Origin: Candidatus Altimarinota bacterium
GTDB taxonomy: Bacteria > Patescibacteriota > Gracilibacteria > BD1-5 > UBA2023
NCBI GenBank assembly: GCA_014377245.1
Contig: JACMPX010000033.1
Span: 1 to 42,534, forward strand
Length of the DNA: 42,534 nucleotides
Direction: 5' to 3'
How positions within the stretch are numbered: position 1 is the first letter of the stretch; every line of letters starts with the position of its first letter. The notes below the pieces were generated by a model that saw nothing but the letters and a program-made list of their open reading frames with translations, made no database searches and had not been told where the DNA came from. Below, one piece after another: positions 35,701-42,534 of the stretch. A program made the translations under genes and the position numbers.

Positions 35701-35949
35701 AGTACTTTCCCTGAAGTAGTCGCCGCTCTCAAGAGTCTCGATAGCAGGAGCTCCATTGAGAAAAAATCCCCATATTATGATCAATCCCAATGCACTCACT
35801 AATAGTAAAATACCAAAAAGTCTTAGTACAATGCTCCAAAAAGTGAGACTTTTGAAAAATTTTTGGATTTTTTGTACTTTTGAGTAATCAGATGTAACTT
35901 GATCTCATCGAGATCGAGATGGTATGTGGGATATTCGTGGATTTTGCAT
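32710..35949 (-). CDS. Class A penicillin-binding protein (PBP1A-type) with C-terminal extension
   Basis: 1079 aa. The cytoplasmic N-tail and one TM helix (about residues 42-65) precede the GT51 glycosyltransferase domain: catalytic Glu about 122 in STEDRTFF and [12 protein letters not shown]. The transpeptidase domain has active Ser about 505 in GSSFKP, SRN in [11 protein letters not shown] and AAKTGTS (Lys about 691). Roughly 250 further residues after the transpeptidase contain beta-sandwich-like modules ([31 protein letters not shown]) that may bind cell wall. It polymerises and crosslinks peptidoglycan. It begins 24 nt after the LCP gene and ends 3 nt before ftsE, forming a tight operon. 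ATG 35949 is the first start that includes the TM helix. Confidence 0.93.
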
Positions 35950-35972
35950 TTGCAACAGTTAATGAATTGAAT

Positions 35973-37601
35973 CTAGAGTTGTTCCCACTCTCCTGGAGTT
36001 GGCAACTGAGAATTGGGTGAGAGTATTTTGGATGGTTTAGGTAGGAGTATTGCTGGAGGTGTAATTTGTTTTTTTTCTCATGAAACGGTTGTTCCAGATA
36101 GACTCGGCATTTCGATTTTTGGGAGATATTGGGCAGGAATTGCAAATGTGAAAAAATCTTTGTAATCCTGTCAGAGAACAATCTCGATTTTTGGTCCATT
36201 GTTCGTCACATATTCGTTGCTTGTAACTATATTGACAGGAATTTGCATGTCGAGCATCTTCAATGCTTCTACGATAGTCGAAGTTGGATCTATTCATATT
36301 TTATACTCGCTGTTCCAGTATATATTGATATGTGACTGGGCTATTGTACCAGTTGCTGTTGCGAGCGAGTGCTTTTCATCAAAATTGATCCCGATTTTTC
36401 GCATCTCCATGAGGAGATTTTTGGAGTGTGCAAGTGTAGAAGGACTATGAACAACAACAATTGGCTGTTCGATCATGTGAATACCAGGGAATCTGAACAC
36501 AAAATCCACAAATCTATGGATTCGATCATAATAGCTCAGCTTGTTGATTCGAGCTCACTCAGGGATGAGTGACCATGCTCCTCCGAAATACGCCATCGAT
36601 GGACTATAGAGGTATGATCCTACAGTACAATTTGTATATGCGATACAATTATCTCCAATATTGTATAGATGGATATTCGAGTTTCCTATACTGGCAAAGG
36701 TCGAACCAATAGACACGACATCTGCTACTGTGAGATCCGTATTGATATTAAGACGAATAGCATCGATTATATTCGTTATCTTTGCTGGATTCATGATCAC
36801 TCATGCTGTGAGTGATTTTGTTTTGATCGCGTTGATAATCTGTTGTTGTCGACGAGACCTGTCCATATCGTTCGTGGAGTGACGGGAGCGAGCATATCGT
36901 AGTGCAGTCTCACCATTGAAAATTTGTAGTCACTTTTTCACAGAGAAAACAGTATAGCCATAGTTATAGTCTGGATATTCTTTGTCATAGAGGTTCTGAG
37001 TAACATCGATCTCAATGCCATCAAGTGCATCTACAATATAGCGAAATGCTGTAAAATCTATCACCATATAATGATGTATTGATTGTCCAGTTATTTCAGA
37101 TACTTTATTCGCGAGTGGAGTGATTCATTCTTTGCGACTGAGCCCAATTGGATAGAGTGAGTTGATCTTGCCAGCTCAGGCTCCTGTACCATAGCTCACA
37201 TAGAGATCACGAGGAATAGATATCATGGTTATAGATTGACGTTCTGTATCGAGTGATGCAAGCATGATAGAATCAGCGAGAGTACCGGCCTGATGCCCAG
37301 CTCAGCCTATGCCAACAATGAGAATATTTTGTATTCATTTTTTTTCAGTGCTAGCAGTTCCAGATGATCCGAAGATCACACCTGAAAACGAGCTATTATC
37401 ATCAGCAATACCAACTCGTATACTTCCGACACCCTGAACAACGTAGTTGATACCAAAAATAAGACTAAGTACTACTAGTGTTATTGCGATAATTTTCCGA
37501 GTATATTTCTTGTGAGTGTCGATATGTGGAGTTGAGGTTGCCGGATTTTTTGCTTTTTTGACAGCACTATGAGGGAGTTTTTTGACAGTAAAATTGGACA
37601 T
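35973..37601 (-). CDS. LytR-CpsA-Psr (LCP) family protein
   Basis: 542 aa. A basic cytoplasmic tail and one TM helix (about 36-58) precede the LCP domain: ADSIMLASLDTERQSITMIS, IPRDLYV, and later ALRYARSRHSTNDMDRSRRQ with the Arg residues that bind pyrophosphate lipids. The C-terminal part (about residues 300-540) contains a LytR_C-like domain and a Pro-rich tail (PSKILSPNSQLPTPGEW). LCP enzymes attach glycopolymers from lipid carriers to peptidoglycan. As first gene of the LCP-PBP-ftsE run, with flippase and GT-C genes after it, it fits a wall-glycopolymer pathway. TGA splits it into at least four pieces under the standard code. Confidence 0.9.
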
Positions 37602-37607
37602 AACAAG

Positions 37608-37635
37608 AGTATAGAAAAAAAATGATTTTTTTCAA
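37608..37635 (-). promoter_or_regulatory. Promoter of the LCP-PBP-ftsE operon
   Basis: On the minus strand, TTGAAA (complement of 37630-37635), a 16-nt spacer and TATACT (complement of 37608-37613), 6 nt before the LCP ATG. A start site this close suggests a very short or leaderless mRNA. Confidence 0.6.
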
Positions 37636-37670
37636 TAGTAAATACGAGGATTTCGTGTGGAGATTTTCCC

Positions 37671-37698
37671 TTGACAGAAAGGCAAAATAGACTACATT
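37671..37698 (+). promoter_or_regulatory. Promoter of rsmH-ftsL-recR
   Basis: A perfect TTGACA (37671-37676), a 16-nt spacer and TACATT (37693-37698). It lies about 49 nt upstream of the rsmH start and diverges from the LCP operon promoter. Confidence 0.55.
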
Positions 37699-37746
37699 TT
37701 GCATGTATTCTCTTCATAGAAACGCCTATCACTTGACATACTACTC

Positions 37747-38655
37747 TTGCATCATGATCCTGTCCTCATCAGTGAGATAGAGACGATATTCCTTGCTCGT
37801 TCGCTCCATCATGTTGTGGTGGATGCAACTCTCGGACTCGGTGGACATGCGAGTATGTTCGCCTCACATATGTCACCAGGAGATATGCTGATCGGGATCG
37901 ACCGAGATAGTGACAACCTCGCTATTGCCAGATCCAAGATACCATATTCTAGTTGTGATCTCCATCTCGTCCACTCTAGTTTCTCAGATATCGATACAAT
38001 TCTCGATGAAAAATGAATCGAAACCATCGACTTCATTCTCTATGATCTCGGTGTGAGCAGTGCACACTATGATGATGGAGAGAGAGGATTCTCCATCAGA
38101 TATGATGCTCCGCTCGATATGCGATTCGACCGCACCAGTGGGCGTACTGCTCGAGATCTTGTGATGACTGCATCTGAGTATGATCTCCGTGATCTCATGT
38201 TTCGCTTTGCTGATGAGAAAAAATCAGTCCATATAGCGAGAGCTATAGTCGAGGCTCGCAAAACAAAATCTATCAATACTACATTTGAGCTACTCGAGAT
38301 TATCAGATGATCGAGCTATGACAAGGATTCTCCGAAGCGGGTATTCCAAGCTCTCCGTATCGCCATCAACTCTGAATTCGAGCATATTGAGATAAGTATA
38401 GCCAAGGCAATAGCCAAACTTGCAATAGGAGGACAGATCGCTATAATCAGTTTTCACTCGATTGAGGATCGCATCGTGAAAAATCTCGTCATGCCATACC
38501 TCACTGGAACTATCGATGAATATACTGGACAGACGATCGTCCCAGCTCGACTGACCAAATATAATAAAAAACTAATCCTACCAACAGAACTCGAGATAGA
38601 TCATAATCCTCGCAGTAGATCAGCAAAGCTCCGTGTACTCACTCGAATAAACTAA
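37747..38655 (+). CDS. rsmH: 16S rRNA (cytosine-1402-N4)-methyltransferase RsmH
   Basis: 302 aa. The N-terminus HHDPVLISE is diagnostic. The SAM-binding loop is DATLGLGGHAS, followed by GIDRDSDNLAIARS, ILYDLGVSSAHYDDGERGFS and the C-terminal IISFHSIEDRIVKN. It methylates C1402 in the decoding centre. No ATG is available in frame: TTG at 37747 is the only start compatible with the family N-terminus, since a TAG lies ten codons upstream. TGA encodes two glycines (after DEK and before SSYDKDS). The next gene is FtsL-like, the standard mraW-ftsL order of dcw clusters. mraZ and ftsI are missing. Confidence 0.95.
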
Positions 38656-38666
38656 TTTTCCTCCTC

Positions 38667-39032
38667 GTGAATGCAAATGTCCTGGTAGCCAAAAAATGAC
38701 ATCTCTCATTTTTCTCAGAACGCAAAGTCGCTCGTGAGAATTTTCGTCTATCATTCACTCAGGCATATATCCTGGCTATGGTCCTCATCGCTTGTCTCGG
38801 TATCTACTATATCTGGATCCTCAATCAGAATGCAACCAAATGATACCAGATACGAGAGCTCCAGGGACAATATCGTGAGCTCACATTCCAGGAGAACCTT
38901 CTCGATATCCGTATCGCAGAGGGGAAGTCTATTGATGCTATTGCCACGGCACCAATCATGTCGAATATGCAGGTCGTAGATGTATCATCATTCATAGTGA
39001 TGCGAGATCCTCAGTTCTCACTCAAAAATTAA
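38667..39032 (+). CDS. ftsL: FtsL-like septum protein (bitopic, coiled coil)
   Basis: 121 aa. A basic cytoplasmic N-tail (SFFSERKVARENFRLSF), one TM helix (QAYILAMVLIACLGIYYIWI, about 37-56), then a heptad-like stretch QIRELQGQYRELTFQENLLD as in FtsL/DivIC, and a short periplasmic end. It would recruit divisome components. Sequence alone is weak evidence; the topology and position directly after rsmH make it likely. The start is taken as GTG 38667, with no ATG in frame before the TM helix. TGA gives Gly twice (KKGHLS, TKGYQI). recR starts 7 nt downstream, so all three genes are probably one transcript. Confidence 0.68.
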
Positions 39033-39039
39033 TTATCAA

Positions 39040-39630
39040 ATGCCAGAAGCCCTGAAACGCATCATCGATATGATACATTATCTACCAGGAATAGGTGAGA
39101 AGACAGCAGCCAAGCTCGCATTCTTTCTCCTCAAAGCGAACGCTACCTATGTGTCGAATTTTGCCAAGGCACTCTCTGATCTCCATGAGAAGGTCCGAGA
39201 ATGTGAGGTATGTCATGGGATGACTGATAGAGATCATCCGACTTGCCCGATCTGTAGTGATCCGAGACGAGATGAGACGGCACTCTGTGTGGTAGAGGAC
39301 TATCTCGATATGCTCTCGATCGATCGCACAGGTGTATGGCGAGGACGCTATCATGTCCTCGGTGGTGTGATCTCACCAATTCAGGGAACAACCCCAGATC
39401 AGCTCCACTACGACTCACTATTTGCTCGTATCCTCGAATATCCTCAGATCACAGAGATCATCCTAGCGATGAATCCCAATATCGAGTGAGAGGCTACGGC
39501 TCTCTATGCTATCGGACATATGCCACGAGAAGTGAAAATAAGCCGCCTCTCGAAGTGACTCCCACATGCGGGATCTATCGAGTATGCTGATGAGATTACT
39601 TTGCTCAGTGCGTTTCGGGGGAGAGGGTAA
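39040..39630 (+). CDS. recR: Recombination mediator protein RecR
   Basis: 196 aa, standard length. It has a helix-hairpin-helix (LPGIGEKTAAKLAFFLL), a four-Cys zinc finger (Cys55, Cys58, Cys69, Cys72 in CEVCHG and CPIC), a Toprim domain (VVEDYLDMLSIDRTG, VLGGVISPIQG) and a C-terminal Walker-B-like region (EIILAMNPNIEGEATALYAI; LPHAGSIEYADEITL). With RecO/RecF it loads RecA at gaps. TGA supplies the Gly in NIEGEAT and SKGLPHAG. It is cotranscribed with rsmH and the FtsL-like gene, an unusual neighbour for a repair gene but common enough in reduced genomes. Confidence 0.95.
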
Positions 39631-39635
39631 AATAT

Positions 39636-39675
39636 TATATAATCCCCCTCAAATTTCTTTGAAGGGGATTATATT
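39636..39675. terminator. Bidirectional terminator between recR and rplA
   Basis: TATATAATCCCCCTCAAA, a short loop, then TTTGAAGGGGATTATAT with a following T run. It is positioned just after the recR TAA and before the opposing rplA TAG at 39695. Confidence 0.85.
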
Positions 39676-39694
39676 TTTTGTATTATTGTGAGGA

Positions 39695-40393
39695 CTAGAT
39701 GCTGTTTGCATCGAGGCGGATACCAGGCCCCATAGCGTTACAGAGAAATACGGTATTCATGAATGCTACAGATCCCTTCACACCTGATGGACGAGCTGCC
39801 TTCATCGCTTTTACGAAGAATGTTATATTATCCTTGAGTTTTGCATTACCAAATGAGAGCTTACCAACAATAGAGTGGATATTCCCTTGTTTATCATTTT
39901 TGAACTCGAATCGTCCAGCCATGAGCTCTCGGACAATAGCCTCGAGATTCTCACCGACGGTTCCAGCTTTTGGATTCGGCATAAGGCCCTTTGGTCCGAG
40001 GACTTTGGCAACCTTACCCATTTTCTTCATCATACCTGGACTCGCGATCGCAATGTCAAAGTCTACATGACCCTGAAGAACTGAGTCAATGAGATCATCA
40101 CCACCTGCTACAGTCACTCCCATAGCTTTGAGCTCTGCCTCATTACCGATATCGGTGAAGGCAGCAATACGCTTGGTTTTACCAGTTCCGTGAGGAAGAG
40201 AGAGAGTTGACCTGACAAGCTGATCTGCTTGTCGTGGATCGATCGAGAGATTGAAGTGTATCTCAATCGTAGGATCGAACTTCACAGTATTGGTGCGTTC
40301 CAGAAGATCTACTGCTTCGTCGAGGGTATAGAGTCGATCAGTTTCGATGAGACTCGCCGCTTGGTTGTACTTTTTTCCGTGTACTTTTGCCAT
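39695..40393 (-). CDS. rplA: 50S ribosomal protein L1
   Basis: 232 aa, standard length. It starts MAKVHGKKYNQA and shows the L1 pattern: TVKFDPTIEIHFNLSIDPRQ, VRSTLSLPHGTGK, VLGPKGLMPNPKAGTVGENL and MGPGIRLDANSI at the end. L1 forms the mobile stalk at the ribosomal E site and in many bacteria represses its own mRNA. No TGA codons occur, like rpsO. rplK, its usual upstream partner, is absent; upstream is the GlmU-like gene, and rplA has its own promoter and a 120-nt leader. Confidence 0.96.
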   Translation of the reverse strand: MAKVHGKKYNQAASLIETDRLYTLDEAVDLLERTNTVKFDPTIEIHFNLSIDPRQADQLVRSTLSLPHGTGKTKRIAAFTDIGNEAELKAMGVTVAGGDDLIDSVLQGHVDFDIAIASPGMMKKMGKVAKVLGPKGLMPNPKAGTVGENLEAIVRELMAGRFEFKNDKQGNIHSIVGKLSFGNAKLKDNITFFVKAMKAARPSGVKGSVAFMNTVFLCNAMGPGIRLDANSI

Positions 40394-40510
40394 AATATAA
40401 AATGATGAAAGAATAAATTGGTTCTAGCGTTTCTTGTAGTGTATTGAATTGCTTTGTTTCCTCACAATTACTATATCAAGAGACTCCCACTTTTCCAGAA
40501 GAAAAGAACC
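40394..40510 (-). promoter_or_regulatory. rplA 5' leader with a possible hairpin
   Basis: The predicted transcript runs about 120 nt before the ATG. Near its 5' end CTTTTC, loop TTCT, GAAAAG can pair, followed by GTGGGAGTCTC. A structured leader before rplA would be the expected place for L1 autoregulation, but no specific L1-site match is claimed. Confidence 0.35.
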
Positions 40511-40515
40511 CACAT

Positions 40516-40542
40516 AGTATAGCGATTTTTCTTTTATTGCAA
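40516..40542 (-). promoter_or_regulatory. Promoter of rplA
   Basis: On the minus strand, TTGCAA (complement of 40537-40542), a 15-nt spacer and TATACT (complement of 40516-40521). It starts 3 nt after the stop of the GlmU-like gene. Confidence 0.5.
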
Positions 40543-40544
40543 GT

Positions 40545-41735
40545 TTATTTCACTATCTCACCAGGAAGAGTAGTACCGTTGGTTGAGATAACTCTGCCTG
40601 GATATATCAGAGTACCAATACCGATATGAGCACCATCTCCGATGATTGTACCGAGTTTGTATCGTCCGCTATCGATGAGTTTGTCTTTTACCATGACTCG
40701 GATATTTGCTCCATCATGCCTGAGATTGGCGACTTTGGATCACCCTCCTATATTGACGTGGTTGCCTATTACAGAGTCTCAGAAGTAGGAGAGATGTGGT
40801 ACGGCAGAGGACTCACCAATATATGAGTTCTTGATTTCGACGAATGCTCCGATCTTGGAATGATTACCGATACTCGTATTGCCACGAATATACGAATTTG
40901 GTCATATAACTGTTCATTTTCAGAAGTATACATTCCCTTCGATATAGGTTCCTGATTTGAGTATTACTCACTCTTCGAGATAAATATTTCACTTTATGGT
41001 CACATTTGGTTCGATAATTGCTCATTTATCAACTATTGTAGTATATCACCCGATGATTGCATCGTTGGCTCTGAGGAGATCCCACGGATAGCCGATAGAG
41101 ATCCATCGACCAATAGCCACGACGACACTATAGAGTCACTCGCGTATATAGATATGGATGAGATCTGTGATCTCGAGTTCTCATCTGGAAGAGAGGGGGA
41201 GTGCCCTGAGTATCTCGAATATCTGATCATCGAACTTGTGATTGCCAATATTGGCGAGGCTACCGATACTCGCATCTGTTGGTTTCTCGATGATTCCAGT
41301 TGCCCTTCATTCTACATCTGTTGTGAATATCCCAAATAGTTCAGGGTTGCTCACTCTCTTGCAAAGGGTAGCATACCCTGGTTGTTTCATCAGACTGACT
41401 ATATCATCACTCTCGTAGAGATCATCTCACGATATGACGATGAATTCTCAGGTAATACTTCACTCTAGTCCGAGGATTGCGGCACCCGTTCCAGCTTGCT
41501 CTCATTGTTCGATATAGTGTATTTTTTTCCCCTGATACATATCTCCAAAGTATTCCCTGAAACATTCTGATTTATACTTCACAATCATAAAAATCTCATC
41601 GAAATGTTCGATGATCGGCTCGATATTGTGTTCGATGATAGTCTTTCCACAGATCCGTAGAAGTGGCTTCGGAGTATTATCCGTGAGTGGTCTCATACGA
41701 GATCACTCTCAGGCTGCCATGATAACAAGGTGCAT
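40545..41735 (-). CDS. GlmU-like bifunctional nucleotidyltransferase / left-handed beta-helix acyltransferase
   Basis: 396 aa. The N-terminal nucleotidyltransferase has [20 protein letters not shown] (residues 4-22) with the Gly-rich loop partly encoded by TGA, then [14 protein letters not shown] and VISGDDLYE. The C-terminal half shows hexapeptide repeats of a left-handed beta-helix ([63 protein letters not shown]). This is the layout of GlmU, which makes UDP-GlcNAc for peptidoglycan, in the short form also seen in archaea. Other sugar-1-phosphate nucleotidyltransferases with a helix (GMP or dTDP-glucose type) cannot be excluded. UDP-GlcNAc would feed MurA and be sensed by YvcK. Confidence 0.82.
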
Positions 41736-41847
41736 AGTATGTAGAACTTAGAGCTTAGAAATTGAGAGTTGAGAAAAATTCTCAATATCAGATTCTGAAG
41801 CAAATATAATTGTATATAAGTCTATGAAATATGCTCTTTTTGTAAAG

Positions 41848-41883
41848 AAAAATCCCTCCTTAGAACTCGGGACGGATTTTTTA
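41848..41883 (-). terminator. Terminator after the repeat-protein gene
   Basis: On the minus strand, AAATCCGTCCC, a loop, then GGAGGGATTTTT with a T run, overlapping the TAA of the repeat protein. It separates that gene from the GlmU-like gene, whose start is about 110 nt away. Confidence 0.7.
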
Positions 41884-42534
41884 TTTATCATATCCTCGTC
41901 TATACCGTATGAGAATCTTATCTTGAGCTATAGGCGATAGAATAGAACTAATTATTTTCTTTTTCTCCTCAGTACCGTATTTTACTTTTACTTCTTTAGA
42001 TTTTTGTATCAGCTCTTTTATAGTTTTTAGATTTGGATGTTCGATATTTGCAAGGACTACAGATTCTAAATTCTGACTGAGGAGTTGAGATACTCTCGCT
42101 TTGATCTTGATATCATCCCACGACTTTGTGGATAGTATACGTACTAGTACCCATATCTTATCACGTTTGGAACAAAAAAATAGATCATTTGATTCCATAA
42201 GAGATACTGCCGTATATCAGAGATTATACTTTTGTATCATCTTGATGAGTAAGACAAGTTTTGGTTTTATATTTTTCTCGATATTGTAGCCCAAAATCGG
42301 TGGAAAGGATACAATCATTTTTACAGGATCTAGAAATCCGAATTTCTTGAGAGCTTCTATTTTATCTCAAATGCTCTCGATATTGTAGCCCAAAATCGGT
42401 GGCAAGGATACAATCATTTTTATAGGATCTAGAAATCCGAATTTCTTGAGAGCTTCTATTTTATCTCAAATGCTGTCGATATTGAGTCCCAAAATCGGTG
42501 GAAAGGATACAATCATTTTTACAGGATCTAGAAA
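41881..42534 (-). CDS. mTERF-like helical-repeat protein (N-terminal part outside window)
   Basis: At least 217 residues, continuing beyond the window edge. The visible N-terminal part consists of tandem 33-residue repeats of the form DPVKMIVSFPPILGYNIE and SIGDKIEALKKFGFL, nearly identical to each other. The last repeat runs into YNIEKNIKPKLVLLIKMIQK, then a divergent helical region to the C-terminus (IKELIQKSKEVKVKYGTEEK). Each unit predicts helices with a central Pro-Pro, as in the mTERF repeat (xxFPxILGYSIExNIKPKxxxL) of eukaryotic organellar nucleic-acid-binding proteins. TGA encodes the Gly in SIGDK. I infer an mTERF-like superhelix; binding to DNA or RNA is possible but not shown. Confidence 0.7.
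42277..42534 (-). repeat. 99-bp tandem repeat inside the mTERF-like gene
   Basis: Two complete 99-bp units (42277-42375 and 42376-42474) differ at about two positions, and a third unit starts at 42475 and runs off the window. The period is a multiple of three, so the frame is kept and the copies translate to nearly the same 33 residues. The near-identity points to recent duplication or gene conversion. Confidence 0.92.

Noticed and set aside
42277-42534. CRISPR array or noncoding satellite
   Set aside because: The repeats are 99 bp, contiguous without spacers, and translate in frame into a repeat protein with a clear C-terminal continuation.

Overview
The window comes from a bacterium that reads UGA as glycine (translation table 25), so it most likely belongs to the Gracilibacteria / Absconditabacteria (SR1) branch of the Candidate Phyla Radiation. 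Under the standard code nearly every conserved gene here looks broken by TGA. If TGA is read as Gly they all become full length, and many TGAs fall where the family has an invariant glycine: GGAEHAV of LeuRS, FDSGLGG of glutamate racemase, the IGPKG of GroEL and the P-loop GDPGVGKT of ClpC. Real stops are TAA or TAG. All coordinates below use this code, so several genes are far longer than a standard ORF caller would report.

Layout. 1-6.3 kb: end of leuS; yvcK (-); SPFH protein, NfeD and a short HrcA (+); rpsO; a rhomboid protease. 6.2-10.3 kb (-): an unknown 208-aa protein behind a 1128-aa UvrD-type helicase fused to a RecB-like nuclease. 10.3-14.2 kb: acyltransferase-3 and a small lipoprotein (+), then an OmpR-type regulator, murA and an interrupted small ORF (-). 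14.3-19.8 kb: clpC and a cyclic-nucleotide-binding-fold protein (+), then groES and groEL (-) with a 357-nt spacer. 20-24 kb: a 61-aa membrane protein, an HD-domain protein (-), secD, a 126-aa unknown and murI. 24-26.9 kb: an unknown 516-aa protein (-) and murD (+). 26.9-37.6 kb (-): an envelope block read as LCP ligase, class A PBP, FtsE, polysaccharide flippase, then a large GT-C-like membrane protein. 37.7-39.6 kb (+): rsmH, an FtsL-like protein and recR. 39.7-42.5 kb (-): rplA, a GlmU-like nucleotidyltransferase with a left-handed beta-helix, and the C-terminal part of a protein built of near-identical 33-residue repeats that resemble mTERF repeats.

The common theme is cell-envelope construction and protein quality control. 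MurA, MurI, MurD, YvcK, the GlmU-like protein, the flippase, the PBP, the LCP protein, FtsE and FtsL cover precursor synthesis, export, polymerisation and division. HrcA, GroES/EL, ClpC, SPFH/NfeD and rhomboid cover stress and membrane proteostasis. Converging genes are repeatedly separated by short bidirectional hairpins, or their 3' ends overlap. Several promoters share a TTGC-like -35 box and a TATAAT/TATACT -10 box. No rRNA, tRNA, IS element or CRISPR array was recognised. The most unusual item is the mTERF-like repeat protein at the right edge.
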